From Streptomyces flaveolus (GTDB lineage: Bacteria > Actinomycetota > Actinomycetes > Streptomycetales > Streptomycetaceae), in the NCBI RefSeq assembly GCF_014648815.1, contig NZ_BMRV01000003.1, positions 558,001 through 622,000 on the forward strand: a stretch of DNA of 64,000 nt, in the 5' to 3' direction. A model generated the notes under the pieces. That model was not told the DNA's origin and did no database searches. It worked only from the letters and a program-made list of their open reading frames with translations. Of this stretch, positions 50,746 through 59,336 are shown piece by piece. The position numbers and the translations under genes are program-made. The number at the start of each line of letters is the position of its first letter. The first letter of the stretch is position 1.

Positions 50746-51983
50746 CACGCGTCTCCGCCCCGACCGACGACGGCGTCGCCCCGGTAGCGCTCACCGGCCC
50801 GGACCGCCGCGCTCCTGGCGGCCGAGGCACGGCGGGCGATCGCCCACCGGTGGGTCTCGTTGGAGCCGTCGTAGATACGGAACGGGCGGACCTCGTTCAG
50901 GTACTGCGCCAGCGGAAGCCCGTCGGAGACACCGTCGCCGCCACAGATCTGGACCGCGCGGTCGATGACACGGAAGATCGCCTCCGAGCAGTGCACCTTG
51001 GCGATGGAGGACATCGCCGAGCCCGCCTTCGGGTCGGTCTGCAGGAGAGCCGCGGTCTTGGTGATGATCGCGTCGGACGTCTCGATGTCGATCACCGACT
51101 CGGCGATGAGGTGCTGCGCCAGACCGAGCGAGTCGAGCGGACCGCCGAACAGCTCCCGCCTCCCGGCCCGGTCCAGGGAGATGTCGAGTGCCCGCCGTGC
51201 CAGTCCCAGCCACCGCATGCAGTGGGTGAGCCGCGCCGGGCCCAGCCGTACCTGCGCGTACCGGAAACCGAGCCCCACCTCGCCCAGCACACGGTCGTCG
51301 GGGACGAAGCAGTCCTGGAGGTGGAGGTGCGGGTGGCCGCCGTCGATGGAGCGGTCGACGGTGTGGATCGCCTCGCCGACCCTGACGCCCGGGTTCGTCA
51401 TGTCGACGAGGAACATGGTGGCCCCTTCCGGGAAGCCGTCCACGGCCGGGGTGCGTGCCATCACGATGCAGAAGCCGGCGCCGACGGCGCCGCTGATGAA
51501 CCGCTTGTGGCCGTCGATGACCCAGCCGCCCGAGGCTCGCACGGCACTCGTCCGCAGGGCCGCCGGGTCGGACCCGGCGCCCGGATGGGGCTCGGTCATG
51601 CCGAAGCAGGACCTGATGTCTCCCGAGGCCAGCGGCACGAGGTACCGCTTCTTCTGCTCCTCGGTAGCGATCAGGTTGAGCATGTGCATGTTCCCCTCGT
51701 CGGGTGCCATGCAGTTGAGCGCACTGGGGCCGATCGGCGAGTAGCCGGCCTCCTGGAGGATCGGCGACCAGTGTTCGATGGGCACCCCCTGACCGCCGTA
51801 CTCCTTCGGCACGTGCGGCGCGAAGACTCCCGCGTCCTTCGCGGCCGCCTGGAGCCGGTCACGTGTGGCCTGGTCGAGGCGTTCGCCGGGCGCGGGTTCT
51901 GCGTCGATGACGACGTCGCGTACGAACCGGCGCGTGCGCTCGCGCAGGTCCGCCACCTCGGGAGGGAGGTGAGGCAGAGTCAT
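50745..51983 (-). CDS. Acyl-CoA dehydrogenase
   Basis: A 412-residue FAD-dependent acyl-CoA dehydrogenase. Family blocks: FAPHVPKEYGGQGVPIEHWS, SCFGMTEPHPGAGSDP, GHKRFISGAVGAGFCIVMAR, and the C-terminal VQICGGDGVSDGLPLAQYLN, with RIYDGSNETHRWAIARR. The sequence is of the ACAD10/11 type, in keeping with the overlapping phosphotransferase gene. It would oxidise or process the acyl-CoA made by the ligase at 52800. ATG 51983 follows GAAAGGA. Confidence 0.9.
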   Translation of the reverse strand: MTLPHLPPEVADLRERTRRFVRDVVIDAEPAPGERLDQATRDRLQAAAKDAGVFAPHVPKEYGGQGVPIEHWSPILQEAGYSPIGPSALNCMAPDEGNMHMLNLIATEEQKKRYLVPLASGDIRSCFGMTEPHPGAGSDPAALRTSAVRASGGWVIDGHKRFISGAVGAGFCIVMARTPAVDGFPEGATMFLVDMTNPGVRVGEAIHTVDRSIDGGHPHLHLQDCFVPDDRVLGEVGLGFRYAQVRLGPARLTHCMRWLGLARRALDISLDRAGRRELFGGPLDSLGLAQHLIAESVIDIETSDAIITKTAALLQTDPKAGSAMSSIAKVHCSEAIFRVIDRAVQICGGDGVSDGLPLAQYLNEVRPFRIYDGSNETHRWAIARRASAARSAAVRAGERYRGDAVVGRGGDA

Positions 51984-52012
51984 GACTGTCCTTTCGAGAT
52001 GGGACGCGGTGT

Positions 52013-52795
52013 TCATGCGGTGCCGCCGGCGACCGTGAGACCGCCGTCGACGGTGAGGACCTGGCCGGTGACCCAGGAGGAGTCGTCGGAGGCCAGATAG
52101 GCCACTGCGGCGGCGATGTCGTACGGCGCACCCAGGCGTTTCATGGGGTAGTCCTCGGCCACCTGGTCCTCCTTGCCCTCGTAGAGGGCCCTGGCGAACC
52201 GCGTCTTCACCACGGCCGGTGCCACGGCGTTGACGCGGACGTCCGGGCCGAGCTCGACGGCGAGGGTCCTGGTCAGGTGGGACACCGCCGCCTTGCTCAC
52301 CCCGTAGAGCCCGATCCCCGGCGCCGGGTCTCACCGGTCACCGAGGAGAGCTTGACGACGGTTCCGTGGCGCTCGGCGAAGCGGAGAGCCCTGTGCGCCA
52401 CCGCGCCCTGGACCCAGGCGAGGGTGGCGAGGACGTTGGCCTCCAGCACCTTGCGGGCGACGTCGAAGTCCAGCTCGGTGAGGGGGCCGTAGGCCGGATT
52501 GATGCCCGCGTTGTTCACGAGGACGTCGAGCCCGCCGAACTCGCGCACGACGGCGTCGAATACCTCGCGACGGTGCTCGGGATCGTCCGCCTTGCCGGCG
52601 ACGGTGATGACGCTGTCCCGGGGGGAGAGCGGCCGCGGCCTCTTCGAGCGGTCCGGCGTTGCGGGCGGTGATGCACACCCGCGCCCCTTCGGACACGAGT
52701 CGTTCGGCGATCGCGAGGCCGATGCCCCGGCTCGCGCCGGTCACGACGGCGGTGCGGCCGGAGAACCGGCCCGGCACGGCGTGGTTCTGGTCCAA
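52013..52795 (-). pseudogene. SDR oxidoreductase with two frameshifts
   Basis: The start is normal (GRTAVVTGASRGIGLAIAER). Near 52622 (CCCCCC followed by GGG on the coding strand) the frame shifts to DSVITVAGKADDPEHRREVF and REFGGLDVLVNNAGINPAYG. Near 52330 it shifts again to DPAPGIGLYGVSKAAVSHLT (the catalytic YGVSK) and runs to the normal end (SWVTGQVLTVDGGLTVAGG). All SDR motifs survive, so the two single-base changes are recent or are sequence errors. It sits between the ligase and dehydrogenase genes, suggesting a beta-oxidation-like hydroxyacyl step. Confidence 0.75.
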
Positions 52796-52799
52796 CGGA

Positions 52800-54482
52800 T
52801 CAGCCCTTCGCGGCGGAGGACGGCCCCGTGGTGTCCGCCTTGCGGAGTTCGGCGCGCCGGATCTTGCCGCTCTGGGTCTTGGGGAGGTCGGCGATGAAGC
52901 GGATCCGCCGGGGACACTTGTAGGCGGCCAGCCGGTCGCGGGAGAAGGCGATCAGCTCCTCCTGCGTGAGACTCGCACCCGACTTGAGCGAGACGTAGGC
53001 GACGACCGTCTCGCCGCGGTACTCGTCCGGCTCACCGACGACGGCGGCCTCGTGCACCGCCGGGTGCTCGTACAGCGCGTCCTCGACCTCGCGCGGCCAG
53101 ACCTTGTACCCGGACACGTTGATCTGGTCCTTCAGCCGGTCCACCAGGTAGACCCAGCCCTCCTCGTCGATGAGGGCGACATCACCGGTACGCAGGCGCC
53201 CGCCGCCCATCGTCCGCTCGGTGGCGTCGGGCTTCTCCCAGTACCCGGGCACCACCTGTGGCCCGCTGAGTTCGAGCTCGCCCTGTACCCCGGCGGGCGC
53301 CGGCTTGCCGTGGAGATCGACGACGCGCGCTGTGAGGTGCGGCAGCGGCATTCCGATGGACAATGTCCCGCTCGGCCGATGGACCGGCGCCTGGCGTCCG
53401 GGCGGCACGGCGATGACGGCCGATGTCGTCTCGGTCATCCCGTAGCCGTTGTGGATGTAGACGCCGAACCGCTCCTGGAACCGCTCGACGGTCGCCGGCG
53501 GGATCGGCGCACCCCCGGAGTACAGGGTCTTCACCGAGGAGAAGTGCCGCGCTTCGGCCCACGGCAGCTCGTAGATCGCGTTGTACGCCGTGATGGAGCC
53601 GATGGTGAAGGTCACGCCGTGCTCGGCGAAGGCCTCCAGGGCGACTTCGGGGTGGAAGCGGCCGGTGAGGACGAGCGTGGTGTCGGTGAGCAGCGAGATC
53701 GTCGCGTTGACCACGGCGCCGGTGATGTGGAACAGCGGGGCGACGGCGAGGACGACGTCCCCGTCGCTCACACCGGTCCACGCCGCGCACGTCGTGACCA
53801 CGCTGAGCACGTTGCCGTGGGTGTTCATCGCACCCTTCGGCGGCCCGGTCGTCCCGGAGGTGTACGTCAGGAACGCCACGTCGTCCCGGCTCAGCCCGAC
53901 CGGCGCGGGCCGGGCACCGGCGAACTCCTCGATCAGCCCGACGAGATCGCCGTCCGGTGCCGGGGCGGAGCGCTCCGTCGTCGCGAAGACCCGCGGATCG
54001 TTCCGGGTCTGGTAGTCCAGCGCGGACGTGCTGATCAACCACCGGACCGTGCTTCCGGTGAGGGTCTCCAGCGTCTCCTCGGTGTCGGTGTCCGCGCAGA
54101 CCATCCCGATCGCGCCGGCGTCGTCGATGATCCGGCGCAGCTCCTGCCGCCGGTACATCGGGTTGAGCCCCAGCGCCGTGGCTCCCAGCTTCCACAGGGC
54201 CAGCAGCACGAGGGCGTACTGCGGGACGTTCTGCAGATAGACGCCGACGCGGTCACCGCGGCCGGCTCCCCGGGACTCGAACGCGGCGGCGAGGGCGTCC
54301 GACGCCATGTCCGCCTCCCCGGCCGACATCACGCCGTCGAAGTAGCGCAGCGCGGGGGCGTCGGGGTTCTTCGCCACGCGAGCGGCCCACGCGGCCACGA
54401 GCGAGTCGTGGGCGTCCGGCGTCCCCGATTCGGTATCGGTGGGGATCGACGAACCCCACGGGGGCTCTTCAGGAACTGTCAC
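52800..54482 (-). CDS. AMP-dependent acyl-CoA ligase
   Basis: A 560-residue member of the ANL superfamily, activating a carboxylic acid to its CoA thioester with ATP. The P-loop is LTYTSGTTGPPKGAMNTHGN; A5 is NGYGMTETTS; the hinge GDVALIDEEGWVYLVDRLKD is followed by KVWPREVEDAL and the catalytic lysine in PKTQSGKIRRAEL. It resembles medium- or long-chain fatty-acid and aryl-acid ligases. GTG 54482 is chosen because GGAGGGA lies 6 bases upstream. First gene of the leftward operon; divergent from the TetR gene across two palindromes. Confidence 0.9.
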   Translation of the reverse strand: MTVPEEPPWGSSIPTDTESGTPDAHDSLVAAWAARVAKNPDAPALRYFDGVMSAGEADMASDALAAAFESRGAGRGDRVGVYLQNVPQYALVLLALWKLGATALGLNPMYRRQELRRIIDDAGAIGMVCADTDTEETLETLTGSTVRWLISTSALDYQTRNDPRVFATTERSAPAPDGDLVGLIEEFAGARPAPVGLSRDDVAFLTYTSGTTGPPKGAMNTHGNVLSVVTTCAAWTGVSDGDVVLAVAPLFHITGAVVNATISLLTDTTLVLTGRFHPEVALEAFAEHGVTFTIGSITAYNAIYELPWAEARHFSSVKTLYSGGAPIPPATVERFQERFGVYIHNGYGMTETTSAVIAVPPGRQAPVHRPSGTLSIGMPLPHLTARVVDLHGKPAPAGVQGELELSGPQVVPGYWEKPDATERTMGGGRLRTGDVALIDEEGWVYLVDRLKDQINVSGYKVWPREVEDALYEHPAVHEAAVVGEPDEYRGETVVAYVSLKSGASLTQEELIAFSRDRLAAYKCPRRIRFIADLPKTQSGKIRRAELRKADTTGPSSAAKG

Positions 54483-54526
54483 TACTCGTCCCTCCTGCCC
54501 ACGGCATGCGCAGGCTGCCAATGGCT

Positions 54527-54585
54527 ACCGAGCGCTCGCTCGGTGCGCGATGTGCGACGATAGGGCTACCGAGCGATCGCTCGGT
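54527..54585. promoter_or_regulatory. Two 18-bp TetR operators between ligase and TetR genes
   Basis: ACCGAGCGCTCGCTCGGT (54527-54544) and ACCGAGCGATCGCTCGGT (54568-54585) lie 41 bases apart. The second is a perfect palindrome and the first differs from it by one base. Both share the 5' flank GCT. They cover the region where promoters for the ligase operon and the divergent TetR gene should be, so the TetR protein probably represses both directions. Confidence 0.8.
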
Positions 54586-54699
54586 GAAGGATTGATGCGG
54601 CGGGAGCGCCATGTCAAGGGGTCTGCCCGCGGTGCGGGGCCGGGTGACGCTGCATACTGGCGTGCCAACGCGATGAAGAGCCGGGGCAAGGGGAGCGCT

Positions 54700-55326
54700 G
54701 TGACCAAGACGGACGCCGGGGCGGACTGGAGAACGTACTCGGGCAGCGGACTGGCGCCCATCCTCGAGACCGCACTGGCCTGCTTCATGGAGCACGGCTA
54801 CCACGGGACGACGATCCGCACGGTGGCCGCCCGGGCGGAGCTGTCCGTGCCGGGGCTGTACTACCACTACGCGTCGAAACAGGCCCTGCTCGTCGCGATC
54901 GTCTCCTACGCCATGGACGACCTCTGGGCACGCAGCACCGCCGCCCTGGAGGAGGCGGGCGACGACGTTCAGCGGCGGCTGGAACTGCTCGTGGAGTGCC
55001 TCGTGCTCTTCCATGCCCACCGGCGCGGCCTCGCGTTCATCGCCTACAGCGAGATCCGCAGCCTCACCGGAGAGGCCCGTACCACCTACATCGCCGCCCG
55101 TGACCGCCAGCAGCGACTGATGGACCACGTGATCGAGGAGGGCGTCGAGCAGGGCGTCTTCTCCACCGCGTACCCGCGTGAGGTCAGCCGTGCGATCGTC
55201 ACCATGTGCACGGGCGTCTCCCAGTGGTACCGCGCGGAAGGCGAACACACCCCCCAGGAACTCGCGGAGCGGTACTGCGACATGACCCGCATGACTGTGG
55301 GCGCGCTGTCATCTTCCCGGTCCTGA
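54700..55326 (+). CDS. TetR repressor of the acyl-CoA operon
   Basis: A 208-residue TetR-type repressor of the FadR/KstR2-like group. The helix-turn-helix spans LAPILETALACFMEHGYHGT and TVAARAELSVPGLYYHYASK. The ligand domain is all-helical and ends near residue 200. GTG 54700 is preferred because GGGGAG lies 5-10 bases upstream; ATG 54673 is the alternative. It is divergent from the ligase gene across two 18-bp palindromes. I infer that acyl-CoA or the free acid releases it. Confidence 0.85.
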   Translation: MTKTDAGADWRTYSGSGLAPILETALACFMEHGYHGTTIRTVAARAELSVPGLYYHYASKQALLVAIVSYAMDDLWARSTAALEEAGDDVQRRLELLVECLVLFHAHRRGLAFIAYSEIRSLTGEARTTYIAARDRQQRLMDHVIEEGVEQGVFSTAYPREVSRAIVTMCTGVSQWYRAEGEHTPQELAERYCDMTRMTVGALSSSRS

Positions 55327-55367
55327 GGGGCGGTTCAGGAGTCCGGCGTGCGGCCGGGGGACGGCGT

Positions 55368-57410
55368 TCAGGAGACGGTGAAGGTGCGCGAGGTGCCGGT
55401 GAACGCGCTGATCGCTCCTGTCAGTCCGTTCTTGGCGTCGCCGAAGTGGGCGATCCGGTACGTGCCCGGCGGGGTGTCCGGCGCGATGTCCCAGGTGATG
55501 GTCGCGGTGGACTCACCGGTCAGGGTGTTGGTGCGCTGCCAGCGGTACGTCGTCCGCCAGTCGCCGTCATCGAGGTACCGTGCCCAGCCGCCGTCCTTGA
55601 GCCGCTGGACCTCCAGGAACGTACCGCCGCGGTGCAGGTCGTTCTTGGGGTGGCCGGTGACGAAGACCACGGTCACCCGCCGGCCCGTCCGGTAGCCGGG
55701 TGCCGCGTCGGTGAGCACCTGACCGTAGGAACGCCACAGGCCGGGGCTGTCCAGGACGACGCCGGGCTGCACGTTCAGCGTGCCGATGGCGGGGGAGGGC
55801 GGTGGCGTCCCGAGAGGAAGCCTGGTGTCCTCGCGCATCGCGGAGGCCAGCTTGGCGAACTCCTGCTGGTACGCGGGTGTGGTGTACCGGCCGAAGAGCG
55901 TGGAGGCGCCTTCGTACTGTTGGCTGTCGTACTCCTCGGGCGTGGCGACGTACTGGCTGTACCCGTTGGTGTAGCCCTGCATCAGCACGTTCTCCAGCGG
56001 GACGCCGAGTTCTTCGGCCACGGCGCGGCGGATGCGGAGTCCGGCGACGATGGTGTACTCGGCGGGGCCGCCGATGAGATACAGCTGGCCGATCTTGAGC
56101 AGTTGCAGGGGGAGGACGTCCGGTGTCGCCCGGAGCAGCCCGCCGGGAACGACCGAGGTCTTGGGGGACTGCTCGTCGGCGAGCCACTGCGGGACCGCGG
56201 AGTTGATGTGCTCGATCAGTGGCGCGAGCGGGCTGGGCGTGCCCTCGATCAGACCCGGGATGCCCGGCCCGTCCTCGACGCTGCCTGCCAGCGTGGACAG
56301 GCCGATGACGCCCGAACTGGTGTGGTGCGTCCGGCCGTCGGGGGTATAGCGGCCGTCGACCTGGACCTGGGACATGTCGACGTAGCGCAGGCGGGAGTCG
56401 ATGCCGCCCCTGATCGGGGTGGTGGCGGAGGAATGGATGCGCTGGGCTGCGTTGGACTGGCGCAGGCCGATGATCCGGGTGTTCTCGAACTCGTCCTCGG
56501 TCGGCCCGGATCCGGGACGGAGGTTGAGGTTGGGCGACATGTCGCCGGCGTTGGTCTGGGGGAACGCGGCCACGAAACCGGGCCGCTCGTCGAGGTAGCG
56601 CACCCCGGCGGTGTCGTGCTCCCACGCATAGGCGGCGTACCCCTTGTTGTCCCCGCTGATCAAGGTGTTGCCGTTGGTCATCGAGGTGCCGTGGGTGGGG
56701 AACCAGCTGATCGCGCCGACGTCGGTGCCGCCCTGGCGGAAGCGCAGCACGGTCATCGCGGGGTCGATGCCGAGGGGGTAGACGTCCTTGTCCGCCTGGG
56801 GGTTGCGCTCGAAGGCCGGGCGGGAACGGTTGACGCTCGCGTCGGTGAGCTCGCCGCGGCCGAGGGTGATGGTGCCGGGTCTGAGGTCGGCGTGGGCTGT
56901 GCTGATCGCCTCGACGATGCCGTCGACCACGGCGTCGAAGTTCTGCCGTTGGAAGCCGAGGGTCGCCAGGTTGTAGGCGAGGTCGTGGCTGCAGCCGCCC
57001 GGCCCCGCGTGGGTGTGGGTGGCGCTGAGCGAGACGTTCTGTTCGCTGTAGAGGCTGCCGAACGCGCCGGTCAGTCGGGTCAGCACTGCACGGAAGACGG
57101 CGAACGGGAGGATGCCCTGGTCGGTGTTGCACCAGGCGATGCGGTTGCCGCTCGCGGGATCGACGATGACGAACGCCCGTGCACGCAGCCGTTGGTGGAT
57201 GCCGCTGGTCTGCTGGTCGAACTTCGAGTAGCCCATCATGCCGCTCTCGGCGGCGGCGCCGGTGATGTCGGCGATCCCGCGGCCGACCAGGTAGGCCGAC
57301 GGACCGGGCGTGTCCGCCGCCGCGGCCTTGCCGGCGCCGAGCGCCAGACCGCCGGCGGCTGCGGCCATGAGCTGAAGTCCTCGTCTGCGCGAGAGTGCTG
57401 GTGTGTCCAC
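55368..57410 (-). CDS. Secreted neutral/alkaline ceramidase
   Basis: A 680-residue neutral ceramidase homologue, which hydrolyses ceramide to sphingosine and fatty acid. The N-terminus has a twin-arginine signal (LSRRRGLQLMAAAAGGLALG). Hallmarks are the zinc-binding ATHTHAGPGG, FPTHGTSMTNGN followed by GDNKGYA, and NAGDMSPN near the active site. A C-terminal Ig-like domain closes the protein (GTYRIAHFGDAKNGLTGAIS). GTG 57410 is chosen because GAAGG lies 8 bases before and the Tat signal follows. It is a single gene; bacteria of this type do not make ceramide, so the substrate would be foreign lipid. Confidence 0.9.
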   Translation of the reverse strand: MDTPALSRRRGLQLMAAAAGGLALGAGKAAAADTPGPSAYLVGRGIADITGAAAESGMMGYSKFDQQTSGIHQRLRARAFVIVDPASGNRIAWCNTDQGILPFAVFRAVLTRLTGAFGSLYSEQNVSLSATHTHAGPGGCSHDLAYNLATLGFQRQNFDAVVDGIVEAISTAHADLRPGTITLGRGELTDASVNRSRPAFERNPQADKDVYPLGIDPAMTVLRFRQGGTDVGAISWFPTHGTSMTNGNTLISGDNKGYAAYAWEHDTAGVRYLDERPGFVAAFPQTNAGDMSPNLNLRPGSGPTEDEFENTRIIGLRQSNAAQRIHSSATTPIRGGIDSRLRYVDMSQVQVDGRYTPDGRTHHTSSGVIGLSTLAGSVEDGPGIPGLIEGTPSPLAPLIEHINSAVPQWLADEQSPKTSVVPGGLLRATPDVLPLQLLKIGQLYLIGGPAEYTIVAGLRIRRAVAEELGVPLENVLMQGYTNGYSQYVATPEEYDSQQYEGASTLFGRYTTPAYQQEFAKLASAMREDTRLPLGTPPPSPAIGTLNVQPGVVLDSPGLWRSYGQVLTDAAPGYRTGRRVTVVFVTGHPKNDLHRGGTFLEVQRLKDGGWARYLDDGDWRTTYRWQRTNTLTGESTATITWDIAPDTPPGTYRIAHFGDAKNGLTGAISAFTGTSRTFTVS

Positions 57411-57538
57411 GGTTCCTGCCTTCACATGGGTGGGGGCATCACTCGGGGCTTGGTTCGCACGACCGCGGGCTTCGCGATCGGTGGGGCGCACGGCTCTTCA
57501 GGCGGCCGTCACGGCGGCCGACGGGCTCGTTCCGGCAG

Positions 57539-58133
57539 TCATCGCCAGCCTCGCATGTCGACCGGCCATTGATCGAGTACCTTCACACCGTCGATCAGAT
57601 GGATGCTGTCGTGCAGCGCCACGGTGGGATCGACATGCGCGGGTTGTACCCGGACGAGGTCTCCCACGGCGGGCGGCGGCATGCCGTCGGTGCAGAACGT
57701 GGTGTGTTCGTCGGAGCAGAACCACACCTCGGCGCCGTCGATGCGAGGAAGCCCGTGGTCCAGGCTCAGCGCCTTCAGCCCGACGTCGACGACCGCCCAG
57801 CCGGACGAGACCGAGATGACCCGGCCGAGGACGAAGAGGGCTTGTCGGAAAGGCTGGCCGAGTTGCTGGTAGGCGGTGTCCATGAGCGCGTAGGAGCCGG
57901 CCTGGATCTCATGGGCCCAGCTGTTGACGGCGTACGTGCCGGTCCCTCCCGAGCTGATCAACTCGCCGCCGACGTCGGCGCTCGCGGCGAGCAGTAGCTC
58001 CATCGCCTGCTCTGTCTGTTCCCGGCGTTCCGCTTCCTTTTCCACGAGCATGAGGTGGCCCTCGTAGCCCATGACTCCGCGCACCGTCAGTCCGGACCGC
58101 CGGGCGAGGTCGGCGAGCGCGCCGGCGGCGTCC
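57539..58133 (-). pseudogene. C-terminal half of a D-threonine aldolase/D-serine dehydratase-like gene
   Basis: The frame ADAAGALADLARRSGLTVRG, then VMGYEGHLMLVEKEAERREQ, then ISSGGTGTYAVNSWAHEIQA is the second half of type III PLP-dependent racemase-fold enzymes. It runs to the natural end (HLIDGVKVLDQWPVDMRGW), including the metal-site PAHVDPTVALHD. The PLP-binding lysine and the first half are gone: upstream, at about 58130, the sequence changes into an aldehyde dehydrogenase fragment. Confidence 0.65.
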
Positions 58134-58340
58134 GCCCGACCTCGGGGTTACCCGTGTACAGCAGGTGGTCCCACGGCAGGGTCGGGAACGCGCGCGCCAG
58201 CTCCAGACCGCCCGTGACGACGGTGACCTGGGCCGGATCGAAGGCTTCGGCCATCATCTCGCGCAGCAGAGCCGAGCACGCCGGGGTGTACTCCGACGGT
58301 TTGATGACGACCCGGTTCCCGGCGGCGAGCATGTCGGCGA
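58127..58340 (-). pseudogene. Internal fragment of an aldehyde dehydrogenase gene
   Basis: ADMLAAGNRVVIKPSEYTPA, then CSALLREMMAEAFDPAQVTV, then DHLLYTGNPEVGR is an internal block of class 3/coniferyl-aldehyde-type dehydrogenases. Both ends are cut: the left joins the racemase-fold remnant, the right changes near 58340 into an unrelated plus-strand piece. It has no catalytic Cys/Glu region. Confidence 0.7.
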
Positions 58341-58344
58341 GGCG

Positions 58345-58564
58345 GGCGGGCCGCCTTCGCCGCCCAACACCTCGAAGAGTGGATGACGCCGGAGTCCCGG
58401 CTCTCCGATCCGGGGCTCCTGGGAACGGCGCAGGTCGAGATGGCGTACCAGCCCAAGTGGCCCACCGCTCCCACGAGGTGAACCCGCTCGTCGCCGCGTT
58501 CGTGGACGCCGCGACGACGGTCCGTGACCGCGAGCCGGGAATCCTCCGGACGATCCAGGGGTGA
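58345..58564 (+). pseudogene. C-terminal scrap of another gene (LysR-like end?)
   Basis: Plus-strand frames give QHLEEWMTPESRLSDPGLLG, then (after a frameshift) SHEVNPLVAAFVDAATTVRD and a stop at 58564. The last part is compatible with the end of a LysR effector domain, but the match is short. It forms the third part of a mosaic of truncated genes. Confidence 0.35.
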
Positions 58565-58593
58565 AGGGGCGACCGTAGGGGACGCGCGCCGGC

Positions 58594-59163
58594 TCAGCCC
58601 GGCTGGAGGGTGGCGGCCGCGGCTCGTATGAAGGCCATGGCGGTCTCCAGGTCCCCGGGCTCGGACTGGTGGGTCAGTTCGCCGATCACGCTCGCCACGG
58701 TGGCCGCCAGGATACGCGGGGCGAAGGCGTCGGCGCGCCAGCCCTGCTCCTCGGCGAGCAGCCGGGCGCCGTCCTGTACGACATCGGTCAACCGGCCCCG
58801 GCAGAGTCCCTTGAGCTGCGGATTGGCCTGGAGCATCCGGTCATGGAGCCCGTCCAACTTCCCCTGATGGTCGGCCTGTTCGCGCAGCCACTGCTCCACG
58901 GTGTCGATGATGCCCTGTCCTGCCGGCCTGGCACGCAGCGCTGTCGACAACTGGTCGACGAACGTGTTGAAGTGCGCCATCGCCAGTTCCAGTTTGGTCG
59001 GGAAGTACAGCGTGACCGTGCGGGGCGAGACCTCGGCCGCCTCGGCGATGTCGGCGATGCTCGTGGCGTCGAAGCCGCGTTCGGCGAACAGCTCGTAGGC
59101 GGCGGTGAGGATCGCGTCCCTGCGCCGCGCCTTGCTGCGTTCTCTGAGGCTGTCACCCGTCAT
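58594..59163 (-). CDS. TetR repressor of the MMPL exporter
   Basis: A 189-residue TetR-family protein with SKARRRDAILTAAYELFAER and DIAEAAEVSPRTVTLYFPTK as the DNA-binding part; the helix VSPRTVTLYFPTK is a common variant. It is divergent from the MMPL exporter gene, with two dyads in the 173-base gap, so it should repress the exporter and itself. The C-terminal domain (QPLKGLCRGRLT-like centre) gives no ligand hint. Confidence 0.85.
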   Translation of the reverse strand: MTGDSLRERSKARRRDAILTAAYELFAERGFDATSIADIAEAAEVSPRTVTLYFPTKLELAMAHFNTFVDQLSTALRARPAGQGIIDTVEQWLREQADHQGKLDGLHDRMLQANPQLKGLCRGRLTDVVQDGARLLAEEQGWRADAFAPRILAATVASVIGELTHQSEPGDLETAMAFIRAAAATLQPG

Positions 59164-59173
59164 GGGGGAAGAT

Positions 59174-59206
59174 TACCACCGGTAGCTAAATTACCGTCGA
59201 CTGTAA
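59174..59206. promoter_or_regulatory. TetR operator candidates upstream of MMPL gene
   Basis: TACC-ACC-GGTA (59174-59184) and TTACCGTCGACTGTAA (59191-59206, TTAC...GTAA arms around the palindrome GTCGAC) lie next to the start of the TetR gene, in a stretch richer in A+T than the flanks. They share the TTAC/GTAA motif. Binding would affect the TetR promoter directly and probably the MMPL promoter. Confidence 0.5.
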
Positions 59207-59336
59207 AAATGCCTTAGTGTGTAATGAGCGGTGAGGGTGTACCACTCCGTCCCTCCCGCCATGTCTGCCCCTCCCGTCACGCCTGTGTCCCCTGACGCCC
59301 TCTTGGTCAGGGTCTCGACCGGTTAGGAATGCTTCG

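Noticed and set aside
52659..54563. 634-codon plus-strand frame opposite the CoA ligase gene
   Set aside because: Shadow reading; the ligase on the minus strand has all ANL motifs.
55206..57572. 788-codon plus-strand frame opposite the ceramidase gene
   Set aside because: Shadow reading; ceramidase motifs are on the other strand.
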